Below, one piece after another: positions 9,318 to 21,730 of a stretch of 64,000 nt of DNA (positions are counted from its first letter, which is position 1; each line of letters starts with the position of its first letter). Below the pieces are notes generated by a model. That model ran no database searches. It was not told the origin of the DNA and saw only the letters and a list, made by a program, of their open reading frames with translations. The position numbers were made by a program, and so were the translations under genes. Source of the stretch: CBDAQV01 sp965199335 (GTDB taxonomy: Bacteria > Pseudomonadota > Alphaproteobacteria > CALMVH01); the NCBI GenBank assembly GCA_965199335.1, contig CBDAQZ010000003.1, positions 682,001-746,000 of the forward strand, written 5' to 3'.

Positions 9318-9910
9318 AGCTGAGACGCCCTTAGTGCGCGCCGCCGCCACAGGAGCAATATCACGAACCCCGTATGGCAACAGGCCGCATACACCGGAAA
9401 CACAAGCGTGCTTATCGAGTATTCGGTCATCGCGAGAATGCTGAGCCCCCAGGGAATGGCAAACATGAAATAGGCCGTCGCGCTTTCGCTGTACGGGTCG
9501 CGGAGAGCCTTCTTGATCGTCACCCAATAGGGGGCCGTGCTGATCGCCGTTTCAAGGCACAACGACCACAGCGGGGTTCTGGTCGCCACCCACAACGGGA
9601 TACCCAGAAGGGCCAGCATCATCACGATCCGGTCGTTCCGGGTCGTCGCCCGTTCGCCGCGTTTCCATGCCAGCCCGCAAATCGCGCTGCACACCACCGC
9701 GTTGTACCCGGCCAGCCACGAACCGGCATGCGCGCCGCTTTTCATCTGTCCGAGGAAGACCACGATCAGGATCAGGTCCCACAGTATCCATGCAAACGCA
9801 TGCGGCCGCGTGCGCCCCCTGAAAATCGACCCGATGTAGACGATGTCCGCCCCGCAGGCGATGACCGTGGCGAGAACGCCCAGAATGTCTTTCGTGCCGG
9901 CGTCCATCAT
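9314..9910 (-). CDS. Integral membrane protein (first of a tandem paralogous pair)
   Basis: A 198-residue protein with about six membrane helices (ILGVLATVIACGADIVYIGSIF, AFAWILWDLILIVVFLGQM, WLAGYNAVVCSAICGLAW, IVMMLALLGIPLWVA, ATAYFMFAIPWGLSIL, CHTGFVILLLW). It shares the G-x-I-x-RG-x-TRPHAF-x-W motif, the L-x-GYN motif and the KRGER loop with the downstream copy, which it overlaps by four bases. Local gene duplication is the simplest explanation. No family name recognised; a small-molecule or metal transporter is possible but unproven. The candidate rRNA promoter lies about 80 bases beyond its start, on the other strand. Confidence 0.72.
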   Translation of the reverse strand: MMDAGTKDILGVLATVIACGADIVYIGSIFRGRTRPHAFAWILWDLILIVVFLGQMKSGAHAGSWLAGYNAVVCSAICGLAWKRGERATTRNDRIVMMLALLGIPLWVATRTPLWSLCLETAISTAPYWVTIKKALRDPYSESATAYFMFAIPWGLSILAMTEYSISTLVFPVYAACCHTGFVILLLWRRRALRASQL

Positions 9911-10421
9911 GATGTCTTCATCATGACAATGGGCGCGAAAAAGTACAGGCCCGCCATGGACTAACCGCCGGCAAAGTTTTTTGAAAAAATCGCTTGCGCG
10001 TCAATTTCTACGGGTCTATATCCCCTCTCCTCGACGCCGCGACGGTCTGGCTTGTGCCTGCCGCCGGAAAACAAGTGAAACGAACTCTCGGCTCTGGGCC
10101 TTTCGGTCCTGCTTTGGTTCGTGTCGCGACAGCCTCGTCGGGCGCGGTTTTTGGACAAGTTGATCTGAGTAATGAGAGAAGAAGGGATACGTGGGCGGCG
10201 GTAGTCGTTCTGGTTAATTCTGGGACGGTGAGCCATTCGATCTAAGGATTGTTTGGTGATGGGCTATTTGTTGTTTTCGTATCTTTTTGATGATGTAAGG
10301 AACGGCTGTGTTCCCTTTAGTCGGGGTGGCATGGCTGTTGATTTTGTTGTTTTGAAGAGACGTGAAGTGACGAATGGTCCTTGACGGTTGCGATCCGGTT
10401 TACCGGATTGCAGCAGGATTC
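9911..10421 (+). other. rRNA operon leader region
   Basis: No protein gene is supported in these 511 bases; the short frames here lack ribosome sites. The region holds a candidate promoter at 9994-10022 and a ~390-base leader before 16S, including a short hairpin near 10391-10406 (ATCCGG...CCGGAT). A clear boxA antitermination element was not found. Confidence 0.6.
9994..10022 (+). promoter_or_regulatory. Candidate sigma-70 promoter of the rRNA operon
   Basis: TTGCGC at 9994-9999 and TATATC at 10017-10022 are separated by 17 bases and followed by a C-rich discriminator. Preceding A/T tracts (GTTTTTTGAAAAAATC) resemble an UP element. The promoter is about 400 bases upstream of 16S, a usual distance. 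Confidence 0.55.
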
Positions 10422-11911
<1,490 letters not shown>

Positions 11912-12070
11912 GGAACTGGATGCAGTTCCTGGCTTGCCAGGGTCTCATCCGGTACAGCACGCCCACCCAGTCAGGGTGGGCAAACAAAATCCGCCGTCCT
12001 CGTATCCCTTCTTCTTATGTTCGTGATCCCGCCTTCGCCCTTTGGGCCTTGGCGCGATTGCAGCTGATAC

Positions 12071-12147
12071 GGGCTTGTAGCTCAGCTGGTTAGAGCGCGC
12101 GCTTGATAAGCGTGAGGTCGGAAGTTCAAATCTTCCCAGGCCCACCA
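12071..12147 (+). tRNA. tRNA-Ile (GAU)
   Basis: A 77-base cloverleaf in the 16S-23S spacer with acceptor GGGCTTG paired to CAGGCCC, D-arm AGCTCAGCTGGTTAGAGC, anticodon GAT at 12105-12107, T-arm AAGTTCAAATCTT and encoded CCA. Confidence 0.97.
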
Positions 12148-12206
12148 GGCTTAAGGGACGCGGCTGTAGGGCTGTGTTTCTTGCCGCCGGGTTCTTACGG
12201 TTAGAT

Positions 12207-12282
12207 GGGGGCATAGCTCAATTGGTAGAGCGCTAGCTTTGCAAGCTTGAGGTCGTCGGTTCGATTCCGTCTGCCTCCACCA
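12207..12282 (+). tRNA. tRNA-Ala (UGC)
   Basis: A 76-base cloverleaf with acceptor GGGGGCA paired to TGCCTCC (one G-T pair), D-arm AGCTCAATTGGTAGAGC, anticodon TGC at 12240-12242, T-arm CGGTTCGATTCCG and encoded CCA. The Ile-Ala order in the spacer is the usual alphaproteobacterial one. Confidence 0.97.
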
Positions 12283-12678
12283 TCGAACCTCTGGTTCGAT
12301 GGTTACGTCAGCCGTTTGTTTGTCGCGCCTTGCGCGATGGGCTCCACCCTCGGGGTGTTCGAGCCGGCAGCGGTTGTGAATTATCAGTTGCGAACATTGG
12401 AAGAAGACAAAGGTTTGCCGGCCTACGGGTTGGCGAAAAGCGGTTACTGGATAAGTGAATAGGGGTTTTTGTGATAACTGTTCCTGATGCGAGCGGATAC
12501 GAAGTCATCGTGTCCAGGGCTCAGTCGGGAACTGGGTAGACTTGAGACGAAATCGAGTCATTGAATGTACATGCTGAGTGTAATGAGTATCCCTTTATCG
12601 AGCCGCCCGCGCGACGAAGTCGCGCTTGAGACGAAAGCCGATGCCACCAGGCTTCGGGGATCCGGTCTTCGATAAGGG
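12283..12678 (+). other. Internal transcribed spacer between tRNA-Ala and 23S
   Basis: This 396-base spacer has no gene. A short hairpin (CATCGAACCTCTGGTTCGATG) follows the tRNA directly. Its 3' end (12659-12687, running into the 23S 5' end) pairs almost perfectly with 15417-15445 beyond the 23S 3' end, forming the long 23S processing stem cut by RNase III. Confidence 0.75.
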
Positions 12679-15428
<2,750 letters not shown>

Positions 15429-15521
15429 TTATCGAAGATCGGATACCGATCGACGACAAGGCTCACATACGCAAAGCGTGCACATCATCACTCATCACAA
15501 GAACACTTACGTCCGCTGCCA

Positions 15522-15641
15522 CGACCTGGTGGTTCTAGCGAGGCTGAAACACCCGATCCCATCCCGAACTCGGCCGTGAAACGCCTCAGCGCCAATGGTA
15601 CTTTGTCTTAAGACACGGGAGAGTCGGTCGCCGCCAGGTCT
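15522..15641 (+). rRNA. rrf: 5S ribosomal RNA
   Basis: About 120 bases closed by GACCTGG and CCAGGTC, with the conserved CACCCGATCCCATCCCGAACTC core. It lies ~95 bases after 23S in the usual order. Confidence 0.95.
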
Positions 15642-15698
15642 TGACAACGGACGTAATCAAACAACCCCCTATCCACTTATCTCTTCTCCTCTAACAGC

Positions 15699-15748
15699 AC
15701 CGGGCCTCCCCGGAAGCAAACCAGTTTATCGCGGGGTGGAGCAGCCCG
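15699..15748 (+). repeat. Direct repeat copy 1: duplicated 5' part of tRNA-fMet with its leader
   Basis: Fifty bases starting ACCGGGCCTCCCCGGAAGC are repeated exactly at 15786-15835. Bases 15730-15748 of this copy equal the first 19 bases of tRNA-fMet; the match then stops, so this copy is a tRNA remnant that cannot fold. Confidence 0.93.
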
Positions 15749-15785
15749 CACAGTGAGCCGAACAGGCGAACGACACGAAAGAGCT

Positions 15786-15893
<108 letters not shown>

Positions 15894-15981
15894 AATCAAC
15901 AAAAACAGGGCCACAACGGCACTGTCACGTATATGACTCAAAACAGCATCCAAGCGAATTCATCTACTGAAACTTCTAGTA

Positions 15982-17736
15982 TTATAGTTCCAGTGACCAT
16001 GGAATTGTCGCTGAACGCGCCGCGGGATTACCCGTGATGCCGATTGGCAGTGGCGACACATCCTGCCCGTCAGGTAGTTTCAGCATTTGAACATCCGATG
16101 GTTTCTTCACGAGCCGGATCGTCTCCGTAGACGGTGTAAAGCCCCAATATTTCCAAGCATTCTCAGCCATGAACCGTTGAAACCTGTCCTGCCCATCAGC
16201 CCCCATAAGATCCACCCCGCCAAGCTCGAACGCCTGGGCATATAACTGCGGCGCGATGCCCGCGGTAAAGCACCCCGATGCGCATCCACAAGGAGTGCTT
16301 TTTGCAACGCGCGGATGCGGCGCACTGTCCGTTCCAGCGATGAACTTGCCGTCAGTATCATTTGTGACGGCTGCCAGAAGAGCTGACCGGTCCTTTTCGA
16401 ACTTGGTCAGTGGCTTGCAATATAAATCTGCATCCCATGCCTGAATTAGATCGCCAATTGTATAAAGCAGGTGCTGCGGAGTAACGGTACCCACTACCAT
16501 CGGGCCGGCATCTTTCACAAAATCGACTGCGTCCTCTGTCGTCAGATGCTCGCATGATACGCGCAGTTTTGGATGCTGGTCCAAAAGACGCGGCATCCTG
16601 TCTCGATAGAAAATCGATTCAGCATTCTCGTCACGGTCGAAATAGGCCTGGGCCGACAGATCGTGCTGTTCACCGTGGACACACAATACGATGCCGTTTG
16701 CCTCCAGAGCCTTAAATACATCGCCGCCAACAAATGTATCGAGTGGAACAGCATAGTTGGAATTCGTCGTTCCGCGCGGGGGATAATATTTGACTGCGCG
16801 TAGAAGTCCCGATTTCGCACCAGTATCGATCATATCCGCCGTTGTTTCGGCGCCGAGGTAGAGCGGCACAATCAGCGCGCGGAACTTGTCGCCGCCTGCA
16901 CGCCTGATCGCATCCGAATAGCTTTCGATGCTCCAAGATTTGTCCGTCGCTGGACCCGTGACGCGGCTTACCGGCGGCATGGTATTGGGCATCGCCAGGA
17001 GAATGTCCGTGCCGCCTGCCAGATGGCATGCGATGAATTGGGCCATCGGCGCACCTTGGCGAATATGGGCATGCATGTCTGGGTGTTTGGGAAGAACGAT
17101 GCTCGTGCCGTCTGCGACAGGTTTCTCATGTGTCGTTGCCGGCTCAGCGCGTGCATTCGCGGGAACGATGCGGGCCTCGCTGCGGGCCATCGGATAGGCC
17201 TCAGCCAGCTCGGTCTCGTTCTGTGCGACTTTCATGCCCTTGCCGCCGCCGCCCGAAGCAGCCTTGATCAGGATTGGATAGCCGATATCCGCCGCTGCTT
17301 CCTTCGCTTCGGCTAGGGTCGCCAGCGCGCCCTTCGAGCCCGGCGTGACCGGCAGTCCAAAGGCAGCTGCAGTGACCTTAGCGGTGACCTTGTCGCCCAT
17401 TGTCCGAATATGCTCGGCAGTCGGGCCGATAAAGACGATGTCGTGCGCCTCGACCATGTCGGCGAACTTGGCATTCTCCGACAGGAAGCCGAAGCCTGGG
17501 TGAATGGCATCCGCATGGGTGATCGCGGCGGCCGAGATCAGGGCCGGCATGTTCAGGTAGCTTTCCCGCGCGCTGGGCGGCCCGATACAAACACTTTCGT
17601 CGGCCAGGCGCACATGCATGGCATCGGCATCGGCGGTGGAGTGCACGGCGACGGTCTGCACGCCCATCTCCCGGCAGGCGCGGAGGATGCGGAGCGCAAT
17701 CTCGCCCCGGTTGGCGATCAGGATTTTTTCAAACAT
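15982..17736 (-). CDS. pyrC: Chimeric ORF: AccC N-terminal fragment joined in frame to dihydroorotase
   Basis: One 584-residue open frame holds two unrelated proteins. Residues 1 to ~189 are biotin carboxylase, ending after SGGGGKGMKV...YPMARSEAR. Residues ~212-584 are a complete dihydroorotase, the pyrimidine-synthesis enzyme closing carbamoyl aspartate to dihydroorotate. Its metal site is intact: HxH in DMHAHIRQG (H222, H224), carboxylated lysine in AVKYYP (K316), CVHGE (H354), CEHLTT (H397) and GTDSAPH (D470). The linker IVPANARAEPATTHEKPVADG matches neither family. I found no in-frame ATG, GTG or TTG with a ribosome site in front of the PyrC part, so as written it would be translated only as the fusion. 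The PyrC half looks less GC-rich than the AccC half. A real deletion or translocation, or an assembly chimera near 17,170, are both possible; I favour the latter. Confidence 0.85.
   Translation of the reverse strand: MFEKILIANRGEIALRILRACREMGVQTVAVHSTADADAMHVRLADESVCIGPPSARESYLNMPALISAAAITHADAIHPGFGFLSENAKFADMVEAHDIVFIGPTAEHIRTMGDKVTAKVTAAAFGLPVTPGSKGALATLAEAKEAAADIGYPILIKAASGGGGKGMKVAQNETELAEAYPMARSEARIVPANARAEPATTHEKPVADGTSIVLPKHPDMHAHIRQGAPMAQFIACHLAGGTDILLAMPNTMPPVSRVTGPATDKSWSIESYSDAIRRAGGDKFRALIVPLYLGAETTADMIDTGAKSGLLRAVKYYPPRGTTNSNYAVPLDTFVGGDVFKALEANGIVLCVHGEQHDLSAQAYFDRDENAESIFYRDRMPRLLDQHPKLRVSCEHLTTEDAVDFVKDAGPMVVGTVTPQHLLYTIGDLIQAWDADLYCKPLTKFEKDRSALLAAVTNDTDGKFIAGTDSAPHPRVAKSTPCGCASGCFTAGIAPQLYAQAFELGGVDLMGADGQDRFQRFMAENAWKYWGFTPSTETIRLVKKPSDVQMLKLPDGQDVSPLPIGITGNPAARSATIPWSLEL
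17166..17736 (-). pseudogene. accC: Truncated biotin carboxylase (acetyl-CoA carboxylase subunit), N-terminal 189 residues
   Basis: The segment starts MFEKILIANRGEIALRILRA and covers the biotin carboxylase N-domain (HPGFGFLSENAKFA, FIGPTAEHIRTMGDK) and the start of the ATP-grasp domain with the glycine loop GGGGKGMK. The usual protein is about 450 residues. The ATP- and bicarbonate-site residues of the C-terminal half, such as the region after MEKYLE and the catalytic Arg, are absent, so this fragment cannot be active. It follows accB by nine bases in the normal accBC order. AccC is normally essential, so a full copy must exist elsewhere or the break is artificial. Confidence 0.85.
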
Positions 17737-17745
17737 GCGGGATCG

Positions 17746-18219
17746 TTACTCGATGATCATCAATGCTTCGCCGAACTCGACCGGCTGCGAATCGCTGACG
17801 ATGATCTGGGTGACCCTGCCACCCTTCGGAGCCTTGATCGGGTTCATCACCTTCATCGCCTCGATGATCAGCAGGGTGGCGCCGGCCTCGACCGTGTCAC
17901 CAACCTTCACGAAGACGGGCTTATCGGGCTCAGGGGCGAGATAGGCGGTACCCACCATCGGCGAAGTCACTGCACCGGCGTGATGCAGCGGGGCGGCGCC
18001 GGGGGCCAGCACGGCGGGGGCAACAGGGGGAGCGACCGGTGCCGGGTGATGGGCCGGAGCGGTGGCGATCACCGTCTGTCCCCGGGCGACGCGCAGGCGC
18101 CGGCCATTTTCTTCCAGCTCGATCTCCGTCAGGCCGGTTTCATCCATCAGCTCGGCCAGTGCCTTGATCGCGGCACTGTCGACGCCCATTATGTTCTTGT
18201 TTTCATCAACCATGTTCAT
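17746..18219 (-). CDS. accB: Biotin carboxyl carrier protein of acetyl-CoA carboxylase
   Basis: This 157-residue carrier shuttles carboxyl groups from AccC to the AccAD carboxyltransferase in the first step of fatty-acid synthesis. The N-terminal helix (IKALAELMDETGLTEIELEENGRRLRV) is followed by an Ala/Pro-rich flexible linker and a biotinyl domain. The biotinylated lysine is K123 in EAMKVMNPI, with the structural FVKVGDTVEAGATLLIIEA before it. It lies between aroQ (seven bases upstream) and accC (nine bases downstream), the standard alphaproteobacterial operon. Confidence 0.96.
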   Translation of the reverse strand: MNMVDENKNIMGVDSAAIKALAELMDETGLTEIELEENGRRLRVARGQTVIATAPAHHPAPVAPPVAPAVLAPGAAPLHHAGAVTSPMVGTAYLAPEPDKPVFVKVGDTVEAGATLLIIEAMKVMNPIKAPKGGRVTQIIVSDSQPVEFGEALMIIE

Positions 18220-18226
18220 TCGACCA

Positions 18227-18667
18227 TTATTTCATCAGGCGGGCGAGCGCCTCGATTGCCAGAAGGTAGCCCTGTGCGCCGAGTCCGCAGATCACGCCCT
18301 CAGCCACTGAAGCGATGTAAGAGTGGTGGCGGAATTCTTCGCGTTTGTAAATGTTGGAAAGATGAACCTCGATCACCGGCAGGCGCGCCAGCTTCAAGGC
18401 ATCGTGGATGGCAACCGACGTATGGCTGTAGGCGGCACCGTTGATGATGATGCCGGCACAGTCTTCCCGCGCCGCCTGAATCCAGCTGACCAACTCGCCT
18501 TCATGGTTCGACTGGCGAAAGTCGATGGCCAGCCCGAGCGTCTTGGCTTGTTCTTGGCACAAAGTCTCGATGTCGGCCAATGTCTGGTGGCCATAGATTT
18601 CCGGCTCGCGGGTGCCCAGCAGATTGAGGTTCGGCCCGTTGAGGATCAGGAGCTTCTTGGGTTGCAT
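18227..18667 (-). CDS. aroQ: Type II 3-dehydroquinate dehydratase
   Basis: A 146-residue cytoplasmic enzyme of the shikimate pathway that dehydrates 3-dehydroquinate. Family signatures are present: LILNGPNLNLLGTREPEIYG at the N-terminus (catalytic Tyr follows the flexible lid), INGAAYSHTSVAIHDAL, and VIEVHLSNIYKREEFRHHSY with the catalytic His. Full length. It leads the aroQ-accB-accC operon; the 52 bases upstream before the next gene may carry the promoter. Confidence 0.96.
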   Translation of the reverse strand: MQPKKLLILNGPNLNLLGTREPEIYGHQTLADIETLCQEQAKTLGLAIDFRQSNHEGELVSWIQAAREDCAGIIINGAAYSHTSVAIHDALKLARLPVIEVHLSNIYKREEFRHHSYIASVAEGVICGLGAQGYLLAIEALARLMK

Positions 18668-18719
18668 GCCGTAAGGTTAGCCGAGCGCAGCTGGCGGGGC
18701 AAGCCCAGGCCTTAATGGC

Positions 18720-19439
18720 TTAGTCTTGATAAGCCGGGGCAAGGGCAGGGTTCTCGACGGGGCGGGCAAGGCTCCCAGCCAGGGAAGGCAATAGTTTCAC
18801 CAATGCTCTGGTCATGCGGGATGAGAGCTGGCCGATGGTTATTTCCCTCACGAAGTCGCCGGTGCCTCTCTTTATATGAAACGCCAGATCAATTTTGTCG
18901 CCAGCCTCGGGGAAAGTAACCTCGGCTGTGCTGCCGTCGCCGATAATATTGACCGCAAAATAAAGCCGCATGCCGGGGCTGCCGCGCATGAAGTCATTCA
19001 TTTCCCGGCGAAACAATCTGTTGTCGATGCCTTGATCTGGATGGTTGATATACCCAAGAACCGTCCTTGTATCCTTGAAGACATCGAGTCTCAGGAAATT
19101 ATTGTAGTAGTGGCCGGTTATCAATCCGGTTGGATAGCGTGCCGGGTGCAGGGCACGATCCATTACCAGAGCCAGCAGCGCTCGTCCGGCGCGGGCCGGG
19201 CCGGTTGCAGAAACCACGGCTGCTCTTTCGCCGGCTGCAAAAGTTTCGATCCCGGAGCTGAACATGTTGCCAAACGCGATAAACTCATCGAACGACCGGG
19301 CGATGATGGTTTTCGGGCCGGGCTTTAAGATAGACTCGGCAAGCTGTTCAGCGATAACGGCATCACTGGGGCGATTGACGTCAAAATTGCAAATATGTTG
19401 CTCAATATACATGCCCGTAAAAATACCGATAAATACCAA
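18720..19439 (-). CDS. Hypothetical membrane-anchored protein, paralogue of the protein at 22424-23041
   Basis: 239 residues beginning with a short hydrophobic segment (MVFIGIFTGMYIEQHI). The central part IAFGNMFSSGIETF...ALHPARYPTGL aligns with IDFGSRFGHVIESI...ALRPNLYPNGV of the protein at 22424-23041. Shared positions include FG, IE, ATG, the M-x-x-AL-x-P motif and YP-x-G, so the two are related. The rest suggests an alpha+beta domain. It is divergent from the YgiC-like gene over a 253-base AT-rich gap (19440-19692) that has no gene and should hold both promoters. Function unknown; its relative lies just beyond the other end of the YgiBC-like operon, so a linked envelope role is possible. 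Confidence 0.7.
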   Translation of the reverse strand: MVFIGIFTGMYIEQHICNFDVNRPSDAVIAEQLAESILKPGPKTIIARSFDEFIAFGNMFSSGIETFAAGERAAVVSATGPARAGRALLALVMDRALHPARYPTGLITGHYYNNFLRLDVFKDTRTVLGYINHPDQGIDNRLFRREMNDFMRGSPGMRLYFAVNIIGDGSTAEVTFPEAGDKIDLAFHIKRGTGDFVREITIGQLSSRMTRALVKLLPSLAGSLARPVENPALAPAYQD

Positions 19440-19692
19440 ATATGCAATGTTATTTATCCAGGCGGGCCCTCGATTATTGCGCTGTCAATCTAAGTAATCG
19501 ATAATGCGACGTAATGACGCACAAGTTAGAGAATAAAAACTATATAGTAAGTTTAAGAAAATAACCCTGCGACATGTTGTCTCTAATAGAAAATAAACCT
19601 AATTGACCAAATTAAGGCAAATAGCGTATAAATAGTGTGTCTTTAAACGTCAGTAGAGGCATTTCAATACTTGCCTTTACAGGAGGCAAAGC

Positions 19693-20949
19693 ATGGAAGT
19701 AATTAAAACAAAACCAAGGCCCGACATGGTCAACTGGTTGAAGAACGATGTCGAATACGACATCACCGATTCTCCGACCTATATCGACCCTGACATCGTC
19801 GTCCAGATATCTGAGGCGGAAGCCGACCATCTGGAGGATGCCGCGACCGAGCTTTATGGCATGTGCCTCAAAGCGGTCGACAAGGTTATCAAGGATGATC
19901 GTTTCGCCGAATTCGGCATCGGGCCGGCGCAGGCGGCCTATATCAAGGCCACCTGGAACCGCAAGCTGCCGGATGGCTCGACCCGCGATCCCGAACTGGC
20001 CGGGCGCTTCGACTTCTGCTGGGACGGCAAGGACAGTATCAAGTTTTACGAGTTCAATGCCGATACCTACACGACAGCCTACGAATGCGCGGTGGTGCAG
20101 TGGAAGGTCGTGGAAGACCTGATGCAGCGGGGCGTTATTCCGCAGGGAATGAGCCAGTTCAATTCGCTGGAAGAAAAGCTGATGGCCCGGCTGGGGCACA
20201 TCCGGGAGATGGCGGCGGGTCCGCTGGGCAACAAGCTGCATTTCACCTGTGTCTCGGCCAACGACGAGGACCTGACCACCACCAACTACCTGAAGTACCT
20301 GGCGGAGCAGGCCGGTTGGGAAACCGCCTTCATCGACATTGAGCATCTTGGCGCTCGCATTAAACCCGGCCCAGACTATGGCAAGCTGGTCGATGAGCAT
20401 GAAAAGGATATCAAAGCGCTCTACAAGCTGGAGCCCTGGGAGCATCTGGCGGCCTCAGACCGCGCAAAGGAACTGGAAGCCGACCGCACCCTAATGCTTG
20501 AGCCGGCCTGGCGGGCCATCCTCTCCAACAAGCGCCTGTCTGTCCTGTTGTGGGAAATGTATCCGGGGCATCCTCTACTGATCCCCGCCTATGCCACACC
20601 GGAGAAACTGGGTGATACCTATGTCGAGAAGCCGATTTTCGGTCGGATCGGGGCGGCCATCAAGGTTGTCAAGAACGGCGAGGTCGTTGGCGGTAACGGG
20701 CCTGGGCCTGCCTCGCCCGGCCTGCCGGATTACGGGCACTTCCCGAAAATCTACCAGGAATTCCATCCGTTGCCGGAGCTGCCGGGTACCCCCGGCTGGC
20801 GCTTTCAAACCGGCATCTGGGTGGTTGGCAACGGCGAAGTTGCCGGGATGGACCTGCGCCGCGACCGTTCGCTGGTCACGGGTTCGGCCGATCTGCGCTT
20901 CGTTTCGCATTACATGGTGCCCCACGGGGCGAAAGGAGCTTCATTATGA
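19693..20949 (+). CDS. ygiC: Glutathionylspermidine synthase-like ATP-grasp protein (YgiC family)
   Basis: A 418-residue protein of the glutathionylspermidine synthase preATP-grasp family, whose founders form amide bonds between a peptide carboxylate and an amine using ATP. Diagnostic stretches are WNRKLPDGSTRDPELAGRFDFCWD, KFYEFNADTYTTAYECAV, LEPAWRAILSNKRLSVLLWEMYPGH, YVEKPIFGRIG and RFQTGIWVVGNGEVAGMDLR near the C-terminus. The amidase domain of full Gsp synthase is absent, as in YgiC and YjfC, so the substrate is unknown. ATG 19693 has AGGAGG six bases upstream. Its stop overlaps the next start (ATGA). Pairing with a DUF1190 lipoprotein mirrors E. coli ygiB-ygiC. Confidence 0.88.
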   Translation: MEVIKTKPRPDMVNWLKNDVEYDITDSPTYIDPDIVVQISEAEADHLEDAATELYGMCLKAVDKVIKDDRFAEFGIGPAQAAYIKATWNRKLPDGSTRDPELAGRFDFCWDGKDSIKFYEFNADTYTTAYECAVVQWKVVEDLMQRGVIPQGMSQFNSLEEKLMARLGHIREMAAGPLGNKLHFTCVSANDEDLTTTNYLKYLAEQAGWETAFIDIEHLGARIKPGPDYGKLVDEHEKDIKALYKLEPWEHLAASDRAKELEADRTLMLEPAWRAILSNKRLSVLLWEMYPGHPLLIPAYATPEKLGDTYVEKPIFGRIGAAIKVVKNGEVVGGNGPGPASPGLPDYGHFPKIYQEFHPLPELPGTPGWRFQTGIWVVGNGEVAGMDLRRDRSLVTGSADLRFVSHYMVPHGAKGASL

Positions 20950-21704
20950 GTAAGCTTGGCAACACGATAACCGTTCTGCCGGTTGGCACCAACCTGCGGG
21001 CCCGGGAAAAAGTCACTCATGTGGGACGGATGTTTGCCGCCCTGTTGTTGACTGGTGTGGCGCTGGCCGGCTGTCGCGACGACGATGAGCAGCAGAAGAA
21101 CAAGAATATGCAGCTGGTACAGGGCCGGGATAGCTGCGTTGCCGCGCTGGTCCAGTATGGCCGTACCAAGGACGAGGCGGAAAAGATCTGCGATGAAGCA
21201 ACCGCGCAGGCCATTATCCAGAACAGACTGAATGGACACGATACGCAACAGGCCGGTGGTGGAGGGGGCGGTGGCGGTGGCGGTGGCAATCCTTTCTTCT
21301 GGTACTGGCTGGGCACGCAATCGCATGGTGGCACAACCTATGTGACGGCTCCGACCGTCTATCGGCGGGATACGTCCAGCGGCAATCTGTCGATGGTTGG
21401 TGGCGTGCCCCCGTCTAACGGCTATACGCCACCAAGAAGCTTCAGCAGCGAACAGATGGCGACGTATTCGATGCCACCGGCCACTAGGGCGGCCATGTCG
21501 AACTACAGCCGCGGCGGCACTCCGATGCAGGCGGAAGGTTCGGGCAGCCGAGTTGGCGGTGGCTCGACACCGGGCGAGAGTTCGTTCTCCCGCGGCGCGG
21601 CTCCCAGCGAAAGCCTGAGCAGCAGTTTTGGCGCACGAGGCGGAATGTCCGCAGGGATTGCCCGTGGGGGCTTCAGCGGCGGCGGCGTCAGCATGGGCGG
21701 ATAA
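20946..21704 (+). CDS. ygiB: DUF1190 (YgiB-like) lipoprotein with poly-glycine tract
   Basis: 252 residues. The signal segment MFAALLLTGVALAGC ends in lipobox LAGC, preceded by a ~29-residue cytoplasmic extension. The conserved part RDSCVAALVQYGRTKDEAEKICDEA is typical of DUF1190 proteins. It is followed by an 11-glycine run, then NPFFWYWLG and a Ser/Gly-rich, low-complexity C-terminus ending GGFSGGGVSMGG. These features suit an envelope lipoprotein of unknown function that works with the ATP-grasp partner. Start ATG 20946 overlaps the ygiC stop by four bases, so the pair is translationally coupled. Confidence 0.83.
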   Translation: MSKLGNTITVLPVGTNLRAREKVTHVGRMFAALLLTGVALAGCRDDDEQQKNKNMQLVQGRDSCVAALVQYGRTKDEAEKICDEATAQAIIQNRLNGHDTQQAGGGGGGGGGGGNPFFWYWLGTQSHGGTTYVTAPTVYRRDTSSGNLSMVGGVPPSNGYTPPRSFSSEQMATYSMPPATRAAMSNYSRGGTPMQAEGSGSRVGGGSTPGESSFSRGAAPSESLSSSFGARGGMSAGIARGGFSGGGVSMGG

Positions 21705-21730
21705 GCCCTGATACGATCAAGGAGATCATC

